From: Ambrosia x helenae
Lineage: Eukaryota; Streptophyta; Magnoliopsida; Asterales; Asteraceae
DNA: 64,000 nucleotides
Assembly (NCBI GenBank): GCA_030844895.1
Contig: CM061231.1
Span: forward strand, 135,875,023 to 135,939,022
Reading direction: 5' to 3'
Of this stretch, positions 22,116 through 33,949 are shown one piece after another; the stretch's first letter is position 1; every line of letters begins with the position of its first letter. The notes beneath the pieces are model-generated. The model ran no database searches. It saw only the letters and a list, made by a program, of their open reading frames with translations, and was not told the origin of the DNA. A program made the translations under genes and the position numbers.

Positions 22116-24126
22116 GTCATCTATGTGGCGAGATGCAACCTTAGGTGGCAACTAGGTTTTCAACGACAACTAGTGTTTACAACGATTAATCTAATTGAAC
22201 TACGGTGGCAACTAAGGCTTTGGAGAGTTGGGTGTGTTTTTAGTGTTTGATGAAACACAACCTCTACTAGGGTTTTAAATGCTTACTCTGAGTGTTTTAT
22301 TTAGCACATTATGAGTGCAAGTGTAACGCCCCAAAAATGATATATAATAATAATATGATGAAAATTGAATATGTATATGTATATATACGTATGCGCGTGT
22401 ATATATGTAAGTATGAGTATGTATGTATGCGAGAATATATGTGTATGTATAGGCAAGTAGCCCTAGTTGTAAGTAGTGCATTGTTAGTGGTACATTTAGC
22501 AAACATAAAATTTACCTAGTTAGTTACTTGGGTAAATTGGTGGAAGTTTAATTAATAAAGAGAGAGGGGTTTAATATGAGATAGCACTCAACTTGAGGGG
22601 TGGTTTGGGAAGATTAAAAGTGGTAAGTAATTAAAAGGAATAAAAAGGGAAATTGGGAGCATTTTAGAGGAAGAAAAAAAAGAAAGCAGAGAAAGAAGAA
22701 GGTGGGAGGCGACAAGGGGGTTCCAAAACAGCCCTCTAAGGTCGAAAATTGGGGGAGAAGAACACCTCTAATCTCTTGCATGTCCATGAATCTTTAACTA
22801 ACTAGTGGTGCTACTCATCTTGGTAAGTTGTAGAATTAGTTTTGGTAAAGTTGAAAGTGGTAGGATGGATTGTATGATTATGTTATGATAACTACTTGTT
22901 GTGGTTAGGAAGGCATGCTTGCTATGTGTAGTAGTGTGAAATTGAAGAGAATGTATGCTAATTGTTGTATTAGGGTTGAATTGAGAATGTGCAAAGTGGG
23001 TATTGACCTTGGTGTAGCCCATGGTCATTCTTAGTTAAATGGGTAGATAGATTTAAAAAGAAAGTGATGATTGCTATGTTGATAACTATTGAATGAATGG
23101 TATGTAAGGTAGGGAAGAAATATGATGAATTGTGTTATGAGCTATGGAAGTATGCATGAAATACTTGTACATTGTGTTTCAAATGTTGTATGCACACCAA
23201 GTGTTTGATGAAATGCCTAGATTAGTCTAACTTGTGAATTGTAAGCAAGATTGGACAAGTATGAAAGTAATGTGATAATAGATATAATTGAAAGTGGTTT
23301 AGCACAAGAGTTGTGTACTAGGGAGTATTCATGTAGGAATTTAGTGTTATGAGATGTTCTTGGGCTATGTTGCTAGTTGGAGATTATGAAGGCCCTAGTA
23401 TGTATGTGAGGCAATGTATGAACGTATATGACAACCATTGTGACCATATGGTTGTATGTGTTCCGAAATATATGAGGATGTTGTTATGGTAAAGTTCATA
23501 TGGTCTAGTACGCTAATATGGACATATGTTCTAAGTAGGAAGTTTGTATAGTTGGAAGTTGACTTTCTGAGAAAGTCAACAATGTATGACTAACATGGTT
23601 ATGCTTCCTAACATGATTATGGGGTTAAGGAAATCATGTGATATATGTTAGATTAACTAGGTGTCATACATGAAGATATGTTGGATTGCTTGATTGATAA
23701 ACGATGTAGTAGTTAATTATGTGATATGCATATTAGTAATTGACCGATGAAAGTCATGGGAACAAGTAAATGTAATATGATTGATAGTATGCAAGGTTGT
23801 GTATACTAACGGAATGGTGGGAATGATAACATGAATGCGTAGGCAACATGGGCTCAAGCATGAGTGGCTAATGGGTCAAGTGGAGACAAGTAGCAAGCAT
23901 CAACTTGGAGGACATAAGGTAAGTGGTTCTTATTCCACTTAGGATAATGAATCTTAACATGTATATGTGTTTGTAAGTAGTATGAGGACCGTGAGATGAT
24001 GGAACGTAAATAACGAGGTTAAGGCTTGAATTGGATTTTATAATGGAATAAACGTGGCTTCGAATGGATCGGCGTGGATGGGTCTAGAAGGGGGTGGAAA
24101 GGAGAAACAAAATGGGAATGTGCAGA

Positions 24127-24267
24127 GTCCACCGTAGGGGTACGGTGGCACCGTTCCCTTACGGTGGCCCCTGCAACGTTTTCCCACCGTAGGGCAGAGG
24201 GGTACCACCGTTGGGTTTTGAGGTCCACCGTAAGGGTACGGTGGCACCGTTCCCTTACGGTGGGACC
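24127..24267. repeat. Duplicated CCACCGTAAGGG hairpin module in the solo LTR
   Basis: Two copies (about 24127-24169 and 24220-24266) of a fold-back arm: CCACCGTAAGGG pairs with CCCTTACGGTGG, and the loop itself contains the palindrome ACGGTGGCACCGT. A third partial unit (CCACCGTAGGGCAG) lies between. The copies are nearly identical, so they arose by recent local duplication or are kept similar by conversion. Confidence 0.85.
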
Positions 24268-24689
24268 TGGAACATTTCATTTTTGTTTTGTTCATTCTAT
24301 CGTATGTTGGTGTTTCGCTTATGTGTGCGACCCGTATTTGCGTTTAACGCATCAATTAACATTGTTGGACCTTGTGTAAGGCTATGTAGGGGTGTAGCAT
24401 GTAATAGAAATGTCGGTTTTGTAAATATGATCATAGTACAGATTGATACAAGTGTGTGTAGTTTAATTGATACATTGTTCGATGGTATCAAATACGGTAA
24501 GTAGATTGTCATGATTATGTAGATTGAAGATGTGATGTACATATGGGTACTCATGATCGGGTTAGAGAGAGAGAGTTTCATGTATGTAAGGGTTGGAAAG
24601 TATGCGTAGATTGAGTATAGGAATGGAACGTTATATTCGTCTTAGAGATCGGAGAAGAAAGAGTAGCATGACGGGTCAAAGTAAGTTAT

Positions 24690-24950
24690 ATAAGTGAATT
24701 GTATACTTGTATGTATGGTGGTATTATATGAGGGAATTGTATACTTGTATGTATGGTGGTATTATATGAGGGAATTGTATACTTGTATGTATGGTGGTAT
24801 TATATGAGGGAATTGTATACTTGTATGTATTGTGGTATTATATAAGTGAATTGTATGCTTGTACGTATGGTGGTATTATATGAGGGAATTGTATGCTTGT
24901 ATGTATTATGGGATTATATGGAGGAAATTGTATGTTTGGACATATTGTGG
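24690..24950. repeat. 38 bp tandem repeat array in the solo LTR
   Basis: Units starting GTATACTTGTATGTATGG recur at 24701, 24739, 24777, 24815, 24853 and 24891, a constant 38-base period, with decay toward the right end. Confidence 0.9.
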
Positions 24951-25418
24951 GGTTATTAACCTTTGTTATGTGAATGATAGGAAACGTAGGTATGTACGTA
25001 TGATTGCAGGAGACGTGGAAGTTCGGATCGGGGTAACCCACCCGAACTCGAATGAAGGCGGTTGGACAGGATCACAAAGTATTGTTGGATGTTACTTCCG
25101 CGTCATGAGTAGATTACATGAGGTTACTTATTGAACTAACGAAATGGTTTTGTGGTGAATGCAGGATGTCTTGTCCATCTTGAGAGGCAAGGAAAGGATG
25201 GAGATCGAGCGAGGAGGCGGATTGTACGTGGTCACGGTCACATAATCAAATGGAGATGAGTCACGTAGAATGTATTAAGAAATATTTTAAGATGTAACAC
25301 CAAAAATACATATTAGAATCGGTTTCTAAACGTTCAAGGTTGTTATTAAAGAAAAGAATTTTTCGGTTGGTTTTTCCGCTGCAAGTTTCTGTAAAATGGT
25401 TTAGGGTGTTACAGCAAG

Positions 25419-25757
25419 CCATACCTATACAAGTTAGGCAAATCGGAAAAGGTGAATGTATACCATCTATATACATAAAAGAGCTAGGCGGAAGGGTATA
25501 AGGACGGGGAGGTGAGGTGGCACCCTCCACCGACAGGGACCACTGCCTCTCTTCAAATTTCGGTGCTAATTAGGATAATTCATCATCTGCCCCGATCTCT
25601 CCTCTCTATCTCTCTCTTTCTTTTCTCTCTCTCTCTTCTTGACTTTTGTGAAGTGTGAGAATAACTAAAATAATCACGATGTTAAATATTGACTATTGTA
25701 GTGTAATAAGTATTACACCTCAACAAAATAAAAGTAGCCTAAGGAGTAATTATTATT
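25419..25757. other. Short intergenic spacer
   Basis: No gene seen. It includes a TCTCTCTCTC-rich tract at about 25600-25640. Confidence 0.5.
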
Positions 25758-26016
25758 CGACTTCAAAACTTTTTTTTTTTTGAACGGCCAACGAATCAAT
25801 TCTGAGCACTCTCGGGCACCCTTTTGGCGAATCAGGTACTCGAGAGTACCCGGGCCACCAATTGCCACCAATTCCCGGGAAAACCCGACCACTCACCCGC
25901 CCGAAGGCACGACGGTGAAATAGTCGGTAAAACCGGTCGGGATCAGGATTCGAACCCAAGCCAATGGCCGGGTCATCCCTCATTTCCCATCCACCAATGT
26001 CCTCCAAAATGTAGCT

Positions 26017-28760
26017 TGTCACACCCTCAAATTTCCACTGCGGGGTTTATACCGCGAGGCGCATGACAAACCAGGATCCCATAACCATAAGTCACAGGAA
26101 CGAACTCTAAATGCCCAACCCATTTAGTTCGTTTTCAAAAACCAAGTTTAGTTAAGCTGCGGAAGCGTAAACCAAATTTAAACCCTTTTTTAAAACCATG
26201 CGCAAAACAACGCGCCCAAATTGAAACCATACGAAAGCATAATATGTAATCTATGTGTATGCCCGAGACCCCAAATGCAGTGAAGTGTACAGTGCTTTCT
26301 AATCCTGACACCGGAAGCTAACTACCTGCAAAAGCATGTAAATCGTATGTCAACATAAAGCTGGTGAGTTCACAGAGTAAAGTAATTGAGTATGTAATTG
26401 CGCTGGTTCCCAAAACCACGTAACCAAATGAAAGTGTAGGTCCTCCAGACCAAAAAGTTAAAGAGTTGTCAATTTAAGTGTGTCAGGGGTAGCTAGCCCA
26501 CTCAATGTAACTAAACAAGATTATTGGGAAACCTTCAGAAAAATAGTTATTTGCCTCAATGACTGGCGTCTATCAACACCAGTCGGAAATTGTGGTCAGA
26601 AGTTCATGCCCGTGCCTCAAGCACCTCAGACATGAGGTTGCTGCATCAACCTAATAGCGCTATCAACTAATACCCCGCTCGCCTCCAGCGATTAACCCAA
26701 TAATATGCAAGGACTTTAAATGATAGAGTGTTTAGATTACAAAGGACCAATAAGTTTTAAACTGACCGAAAACCCGATCCACACAAGGAATCGTAAAACC
26801 CGACCCACACAAGGAGTCAAAACCCGACCCACACAAGGAGTCAAAACCTGAGTAGTCCCAAACTGGACTAGAAAATGTTTACCAAAGTTGTCTCTAATCC
26901 GAGACGCATGCTTTTGAGAAAAAGAGTAGTGAAACTCACCTTAACGTGCAAGCAAAAGAAATCCGAACCGCAAGTAAAGTATGCTACCGACACCCTAATA
27001 ACAGTGTCACTAGGTGAGTATAGGCGTAATATCATTACACCATATAACTCGTTTGTCCAAGGCGTTTTAAACGTTCAAAAGTGTGTATGTGACGCCTAGT
27101 GATTCTACATGAAATAGTAAACCCTACGGACTCTTTGGTGAATGTGTTGGTTACAATTAGTTTCTACATTACGTATGTGTCTCAGACAAGTGTACTTTGG
27201 TTTCATGTCAATTCCATACCACCTAAGACCTCAATTAATCACATAAGCACATAATACACAATCTGTGTTTTCAGGACAGATTGTGCGCCATCAAAACGAA
27301 TTTATTTAAAATAGCAAATCAGTGAGTTATCCTCCCAAATTTTTACTGAATTTTCTTTGGAATTCACTTAACAATACCTAATTTTTTTTTGTCTTAAATC
27401 CAAACACAAAAATACTTAAAATTCGTCTAATACAGCTATGTTCAGAAAACCTTCCTAACAGGTCAGTTTGGTAAATAAATTCCCAAAATTTGTGTATTCA
27501 TCCAAACCGGATGAATCCACTTGGAAAACTCATATTACTTTAATATTAACCTTCTGTAAAAATTTTACAACCCAACGCTTTATAAAACTTGAGTTATGAT
27601 GTTTCAAAGTTGACTCAGTTTGATACCCGAAATTCTGACCTGACCTATTTTCAATGAAAATTCCAAAAACGACTCAACCGACGTCCAAAACACTTGATTT
27701 TACCCATTATGAAAAGCTAAGACCAAGTGTGATTCAACCATACAAAGAAAATACCAAAATCATCGTGTTAAGGTCGTGTTACAGCTCCTACAAATTTGTC
27801 TAATCATTCTGTCCAGATTTTAGTTTCGCCTAAATCATACTTTAATCGACTACCGGGTGCATAAAAACAATCAACAATCATCAATAATCATTACCCAACA
27901 TCCCTAATACTTATTTTGATCAGATTCTATTACCAATCATGCAAAGATCACAACTTTAAAGACCAAAACATCAATAACTTGCGCAACAAGTATCCTATGA
28001 TGTTATTAATCGTTTATTATTATGTTTAATCCGTTTAATCTTCAAAAACCTCATGTTTTAATGATTATTAAAAACTTTCAGACCTGGAAAAACTTTGTTA
28101 CATGATTTTTATAACAAAAACATAAGATAAAAGTGTATGGAATCAAAGGTTATACCCTTTGCTCTGATTCGATCAACCGTGCGCCTTTGGAGCTTCCCAA
28201 TTGATGATCTTGAGCCTTAGGAGGAGTTTTAGGGTTAATATTTCGTGTGGGGCAGTAAGGGGGCGATTAGGGTTGAGTTTAGGGGTTGCATGGGGGTTAA
28301 GGATGCTTAAATAGGAGTTTAAGGCGGTTTAAACCCGTCAGACATGAGCGAGCGGCCGCTCGGGCCCTGTGAGCGGCCGCTCACAGGCCCGAGGCCCTCG
28401 TTCGTGTCTCGTTTCGTCACCCGACGCGTTATCCTTTGACGTTTTCGCTATTTCGAACCGTAACAAGTGCAACCCCATGCGTTAAGACCCTAATCAACCT
28501 CATACTCCTCTTTTAGTGATTTTTATTAACGTATTCGGTTTAGGTTCACATAATCACGTATGGTTTTCACATAAGTTCATCAAATATCACAGAGACACAT
28601 AAGTTCGTTATTCACCAACGTCCGAGGTTCACTAATCATGTACCCGATATTAACTCACAACAATGCACATATATCCTATCTAGTTAACCCTAGTTAAGTA
28701 TAATGCAAGGAATGTAACTAGAGTTTAGTTAAAGTAAGAACCCGAAATTGCGGGGTATCA
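26017..28760 (-). repeat. Gypsy 3' LTR (2744 bp)
   Basis: Minus-strand start TGATACCCCGCAATTTCGGG directly follows the polypurine tract, and the end GAGGGTGTGACA abuts target duplication TAGCT. The last 50 bases (GCGCCTCGCGGTATAAACCCC) match the end of the LTR at 54042-56711. A TATA-like TATTTAAG (complement at 28305-28313) lies downstream of a GCGGCCGC-centred palindrome module. The small frame at 26875-27099 is not supported as a gene. Confidence 0.88.
28346..28400. repeat. NotI-site palindrome pair in the Gypsy LTR
   Basis: GAGCGGCCGCTC occurs at 28350-28361 and again at 28371-28382. The second is the centre of a perfect 22-base palindrome spanning 28366-28387. Outer arms CTCGGGCC and GGCCCGAG also pair. 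GC content is far above the surrounding LTR. Confidence 0.9.
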
Positions 28761-28762
28761 CA

Positions 28763-29370
28763 TCATCCCCAAGTTGAAAAGAATTTCATCCCGAAATTCA
28801 GCAAGTAAACAATAAAGCTAGCTAGAAAAGTGTGTGCTTGGTTCCCGGATGTCACATCATCCCCAAGTTGAAAGGAATTTCGCCCCGAAATTCGCTTTGA
28901 GCGAGCTGCTTTATGTTTAGTGTTCGATCTATGTTCAAGTTCAAGTTCAGAAAAGAGGTGTGGATATTTGAGCCGCATTCGATCTCTGCGCTCCCACGTA
29001 TATTCCGGTCCTAGACGGGAATTCCATCTTACCTTAAGAATAGGTATAGTGTTTTGTCTGAGTTTCTTGACGCCTTGCCAAGAATCTCCACTGGTTCTTC
29101 TACGAACTGATCGTCCACCTGGATCTCCTCCAGTGGCACTACCAGTGTCGTATCTGATAAGCATTTCTTTATATTTGGTACGTGGAGTACATCGTGTACC
29201 CCATTGAGTTCATCTGGTAGATTTAACTGATAAGCTACCGGACCAATCCTTTTAACAATCTCGAAAGGTCCAACGTATCGTGAGTTCAACTTCCCACGTT
29301 TCCCAAAGCGTATCACTCCTTTCCAAGGTGACACCTTTAACAAAACCTTGTCCCCAACCTGGAACTCCAA
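28763..29370 (-). pseudogene. Gypsy integrase C-terminus and chromodomain
   Basis: Two overlapping minus frames, 29029-29370 and 28763-29164, together cover the end of a chromovirus pol. The first has GDKVLLKVSPWKG, RYVGPFEIVKRIG and LNGVHDVLHVPN, the integrase C-terminal GPY/F-type module. A frameshift near 29085-29110 passes coding to the second frame, which has IPILKVRWNSRLGPEYTWE and KYPHLF, the core of a chromodomain. Chromodomains at this position target integration to heterochromatin in chromoviruses, here most like the Tekay/Del lineage. The tail beyond KYPHLF runs to the polypurine tract. Confidence 0.85.
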
Positions 29371-29386
29371 AGGTTTTCTACGTTTA

Positions 29387-30058
29387 TCAGCATAACTTTT
29401 CTAGTCGATCCCGAGCAGCAACCATCCGGTTTCTAATTTGCACTATCTTCTCAGAAGTTTCGTGCACGAGTTCGGGACCTGTTAGTTGACTATCCCCAAC
29501 CTCAGTCCAACAGATGGGAGACCTACACTTGCGCCCGTAAAGTGCCTCAAAAGGCGCACACTGTATCGAAGTGTGGTAACTGTTGTTGTAAGAAAATTCG
29601 ATCAAGGGCAAGTGCTTATCCTAATTATTGCCAAAGTCCACCACGCACGCTCGTAGCAGATCCTCTAATGTTTGGATGGTACGTTCACTCTGTCCATCCG
29701 TCTGCGGGTGATAGGCTGTGCTCATATCAAGACGAGTTCCTAAAGCATCTTGGAGAGTAGTCCAGAAACGAGAAGTGAATCGCCCATCGCGATCAGATAT
29801 AATGGAAGTAGGCACCCCATGCCTAGAGACTATCTCCTTGATGTAAAGGTTTGCCAGTTTCTCTAGTGAGTCCGTTTCCTTTATTGCCAGGAAGTGGGCC
29901 GATTTGGTTAAACGGTCCACAATGACCCAAATCATGTTATGGCCCGTTGGCGTTCTAGGAAGCTTTGTAATAAAATCCATGGAAATCCCATCCCATTTCC
30001 ACATCGGAATTTCTGGTTGTTGGAGTAGGCCTGAAGGTTTTTGATATTCAATCTTAAC
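29387..30058 (-). pseudogene. Gypsy integrase catalytic core
   Basis: The minus frames 29621-30004 and 29387-29611 carry the catalytic core: MDFITKLPR and DRLTKSAHF around the first Asp, ISDRDGRFTSRFW around the second, YHPQTDGQSERT with the Glu, then MPLIEFSYNNSYH and APFEALYGRKCRSPICW. They are separated by a small frameshift or stop near 29615. The three acidic residues are present. The upstream join to the zinc-binding part (ending at 30059) is also broken. Confidence 0.88.
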
Positions 30059-31243
30059 CTACGCACAAGTCAAGCACTTACTAACATAAGTGGCTATCTC
30101 AGCTTTCATGTTTGGCCACCAGTAAAGAGTCTTAAGATCTTGGTACATCTTGTCCGAACCAGGATGCACCGAATAGCGAGAGGTATGTGCTTCGTCAAGC
30201 ACCAGTTGTCTGAGATCCCCAAATCGTGGTATCCAGACTCGATCCATGAAGTACTGTAGACCATCCGTTTTCAGTTCCAAGTGCTTATCAGCACCATGTA
30301 GGGTCTCAAGCCCGATGTTTTCTTCCTTCAAGGCTTCACCCTGGGCTTCACGTATCTTATCAGGAAGATTAGAATGGATGGTGAGTTGTAAGGCTTGCAC
30401 CCTTCTGGGTTTTGTTTCCTTTCGACTGAGGGCATCAGCTACTACGTTAGCCTTCCCTGGATGATACTTGATGGCACAGTCATAATTATTCAAAAGTTCA
30501 ACCCAGCGACGTTGTCGTATATTCAGCACCTTCTGATCAAATATATGCTGAAGGCTCTTGTGATCAGTGAAAATCGTGCACTTCGTTCCATAGAGGTAAT
30601 GCCTCCAGATTTTGAGAGCGAAAACCACCGCTCCCAGTTCCAAATCATGAGTGGGGTAATTCTTCTCATGGACCTTCAGTTGCCGCGATGCATATGCAAT
30701 TACCTTATCACGTTGCATCAGTACGCACCCTAAGCCTTGGATAGACGCATCACAGTACACTACAAAGTCCTCTGTACCCTCAGGCAACGATAGTATCGAT
30801 GCACTGCAAAGTTTGGACTTTAGTAGCTGAAAGGCAGATTCTTGGGCATCTCCCCACTTGAAAGTAATACTTTTCTGTGTTAGGGCGGTGAGAGGTTGAG
30901 CGATCTTAGAAAATCCCTCAATGAATCTACGATAGTATCCCGCGAGACCAAGAAATTGGCGCACTTCAGTAGGGGTCCTAGGAGCCTCCCACTTTTTGAT
31001 AGCGTCAATCTTGGCTGGGTCAACATGTATTCCTGCCTCGTTGACCACATGCCCAAGGAATTGGACTTCTCGAATCCAAAAATCACATTTAGAAAACTTT
31101 GCATACAGCTGCTCATCCCTCAGTAGTTCCAAGATTAACCGCAGGTGCTGCTCGTGCTCCTCCCTGCTCTTGGAATAGATCAGTATGTCATCTATGAACA
31201 CTATGACGAATTTGTCCAAGTAAGGCTTGCACAATGCACACAC
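30059..31243 (-). pseudogene. Gypsy RT C-terminal part, RNase H, integrase zinc-binding domain
   Basis: The 394-residue frame starts within RT and includes the catalytic FIDDILIYS near residue 17, LGHVV near 64 and the thumb region. RNase H follows with YCDAS near 168, TDHKSLQHI near 232 and NVVADALSR near 270. It ends with the HHCC zinc finger (H at about 355 and 362, CLTC near the end). Continuity with the upstream half is broken at about 31240. This single frame of 1.18 kb is the best preserved part of the element. Confidence 0.9.
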
Positions 31244-31761
31244 GGTTCATTAGATCCATGAACACACACCGGTGCATTAGTTAGCCCAAATGGCATAACC
31301 AAAAACTCATAATGTCCATAACGGGTTCGAAACGCCGTTTTCGCCACATCCTCTTCTTGGACTCTCAGCTGATGGTATCCTGACCTCAAGTCAATCTTAG
31401 AGTAGAAGCTCGACCCTTGCAGTTGGTCGAACAAATCATCAATACGAGGCAAAGGATAACGGTTCTTAATCGTTACCTTGTTCAACTCTCGATAATCTAT
31501 GCACATGCGAAAGCTCCCATCTTTCTTCTTAACAAACAGAACTGGAGCTACCCATGGCGAAGAACTGGGCCTAATGAAACCCCTATCCAATAGCTCCTGG
31601 AGCTGGGTAGACAGTTCTTGAAGCTCCCCTGGTGCTAAACGGTACGGTGCGCGTGCAACTGGCGCTGCTCCAGGTGCAAGGTCAATCTGGAACTCCACTT
31701 GACGAACGGGTGGGAGTCCAGGTAATTCCTCTGGGAAGACATCTTGGAAGTCTCGGACCAC
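31201..31761 (-). pseudogene. Gypsy RT N-terminal part
   Basis: The frame begins at VRDFQDVFPEELPGLPP and has SSPWVAPVLFVKKKDGS, RMCIDYRELNK, RYPLPRIDDLFDQL, SKIDLRSGYHQ and MPFGLTNAP, the standard RT motifs. It shifts out of frame directly after this motif, where the next frame takes over. It is therefore one RT split by a one-base-type indel near 31240. Confidence 0.9.
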
Positions 31762-31788
31762 TGGGATGTCCTCAATTCTAGTTTCAGT

Positions 31789-32298
31789 TTAAGCTCGAGT
31801 ATCAGATATGTTAGCCAAAATGGCCGAACAGCCCTTGCGAATACACTTCTGGGCCTTCAGATAGGAGATGATGCCCACCATGGCACCACGTCGATCACCC
31901 TGTATGGATAAAAGTTCTCCACCTGGGAGAGAAATGCGAACAATTTTCTCCTGACAGAGAATTTCTGCGTGTTGCTTGGACAACCAGTCCATGCCAACCA
32001 CGAGATTAAAGCTACCTAGGGTGATAGGCAAGAGGTTGATGGCAAACAATTGCCCGTTCAACTCGAGCTTACAGTCACGATGTATATGGGTTACCTCGAC
32101 AGGCTTCCCATCAGCCAGTTCAATAGAGTATGGGGTATCTAGAAGAGTAGGAACCATCCCTAATTGTTTACTAAGTTTTGATGAAACAAAACTATAGTCC
32201 GCACCAGTATCATATGAAATAGAAGCAAGAGTGTCGTTCAAGGAACACGTATCCGTCACGACATTGTTATCCGTCCTAGCTTTCCCGAGGCCAATCAC
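31789..32298 (-). pseudogene. Gypsy aspartic protease region
   Basis: The 169-residue frame carries the retropepsin motif YDTGADYSFVS near residue 30 and the flap/hydrophobic motif NLVVGMDWL near residue 103, followed by the linker into RT. A stop separates it from the RT frame. The typical first position of the active site triad (DTGA) is intact. Confidence 0.88.
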
Positions 32299-32930
32299 AA
32301 ATGCTCTTCCCCGAGCTCCCGTTGTTGTTGCTACCGTTGATTGTTGTTGTTGCAGGACTTATACCTCACGCTATCCCACGTCCTCTTGTTATCACCAAAA
32401 GTAGAAAATGAAGCACCATGCTTCGGAAAAGTACCACGGTCGGCAGCCTCGTCAGTGAGTTTGCGAGTCAAGTGAAAGATTTGTAGGTGAGCTGCAGTGG
32501 CCAAGCCATGAATCTGAGGGGCCCACCCTTTCGGTATAAAGTTCGATCCATTTGTAAGGTAGGTTAAATAGATTTGAGCCTATAGTGGCTATCTCCTGTA
32601 GCTTAGTAGTGTAGGCGTCGATCTCAGACCCATCCTTCTTTATATAACCAAATTTCTAGATTTCACCACAGGGTGTTACGTTCTCCTTCCAGGTATTTGT
32701 AACTCATCGAGTGTGCATGTAGCATACATTACCCCATCCAGCCTGGGGCCAATGCATATGGCAGAGACTTACACTATCGAAGAAATCAGACGGTCGCCTT
32801 CAGTTCCGTTGGAGTTGTCGAGGATTACGATCAATAAAAGGCTTGAAGATATAATGGCAGGTTGTTGTTGTGACATGTGCGTTCGAGGAATAAGAAAGTT
32901 TAAATGTGGAAGTCAGAGGAAAAGAACGAT
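32299..32930 (-). pseudogene. Decayed gag C-terminal remnant
   Basis: No long frame, but minus-strand pieces read like Gypsy gag: KKDGSEIDAYTTKLQEIA (near 32580-32640) and LTRKLTDEAADRGTFPK (near 32425-32470), then Asn/Gln-rich sequence before protease. Stops and frameshifts separate the pieces, and a CCHC knuckle was not found. The N-terminal half of gag is absent or unrecognizable. Confidence 0.6.
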
Positions 32931-33932
32931 TTAGCAAAATAGATCTATACTAGCTTGGAAGATGCGAGGGCCTCCACCACCCTATCGTTGATCATAAAAA
33001 CTCAGTCTTATCTAAGTTAACAAGGGAAAAAGAAAAGAAAATACAGGTAAGAAAGGGTAAGAGCCAATCGTCGCCACGCTCCGTCTAGATAGTAGAGCCT
33101 TCATCTTCACTGCCATATGCTCGTCCTGCTCAGGTTCCCCTTCTTCCTCCTCTTTCTTAGTGTCAGTGTTATATGGTTCTCATCACGTCCAATCTCCTTC
33201 TCTAGTCCTATGTAAACCCGTTTAGTGGTAAGATGTACCACTCGTTCCTCCAATCGTGGCTATCAGCCATTAGTAGGTTTCATCTTCCCTTGTGATGTTG
33301 CACTACGTCGCAAGCTTTACATAACTCCCCAAGAGTGTGTGTAACAAGCCCCAATCAAATGTGTTCCCCTGAACCTACCATATGCTCATGAGAACACAAG
33401 GATATGCAGTCATACGTTCGCCCGCTCATACTAGGCGTAAGGTACTAAGGTAAGAAATAAGTTCTATATGCGTAACCCAGTCCCGTTTGTGTTTCGAATG
33501 GGAGTAAGAAGGATCAAGTAACAAGGAACAGAAACTAATTGTCCCCTTGCTAAGTGACAAAAGATAAGTCTCAGCATTCGAATTCCTTCATAGTTGATTT
33601 AATGGTACCACGTCATGCGCATCGTGCAGCTTCCTGTGTACGTGCGTCACAACGCTCGCAAGGGCTCCCTCCCTTGTACTATTGTTGTCTCCTCGTCCAT
33701 GAGGTTAGTTAGGATATTACTCCCAGCAATGCGCCACCTGGTGTAACCCTAGGTTCCCACCATTGACGTGTTCAGAATTAAGTCTAAAATTTGAAGATAA
33801 CAAATCTCCCGAAATCATATGTTGTAGATATATGTAGCTAAAAGCTAGTTGTGCACTTAAAATTGTGAGCGTACTTACGCTATGATGATTATAGACTAGA
33901 CTCAACATGCAGTCCTAGTTCACTATAACCAA
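32931..33932 (-). other. Leader / gag 5' region of the chimeric element, decayed
   Basis: The 90 bases next to the primer site (complement of about 33870-33932) match the Gypsy leader at 56712-56790, including CTAGTCTATAA-type words. The rest shows no coding similarity on either strand. Confidence 0.5.
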
Positions 33933-33946
33933 TGGCTCTGATACCA
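33933..33946 (-). promoter_or_regulatory. Primer binding site (tRNA-Met)
   Basis: Minus strand reads TGGTATCAGAGCCA, complementary to the 3' end of initiator tRNA-Met, three bases from the end of the 270 bp LTR. The same site follows the other retroelement LTRs at 4448, 56715 and 59884. Confidence 0.92.
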
Positions 33947-33949
33947 ATC

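Larger units (their letters stand above)
22322..25413. mobile_element. Solo LTR, about 3.1 kb, of a Gypsy-type element
   Basis: It begins TGTAACGCCCC and ends GGGTGTTACA, with the exact 5-base duplication GCAAG at 22317-22321 and 25414-25418. No primer site, polypurine tract or coding sequence lies inside, so this is a single LTR left by LTR-LTR recombination. The short inverted ends (TGTAAC...GTTACA) and great length resemble the other Gypsy LTRs in this window. It contains a perfect hairpin GTTGACTTTC-TGA-GAAAGTCAAC (23558-23580), the ACGGTGG inverted-repeat module, a 38 bp tandem array and open frames that are not genes. Orientation is not settled. Confidence 0.9.

Noticed and set aside
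24074..24504. Open frames on both strands over the ACGGTGG module
   Set aside because: They arise from the inverted repeats of a solo LTR and have no independent support.
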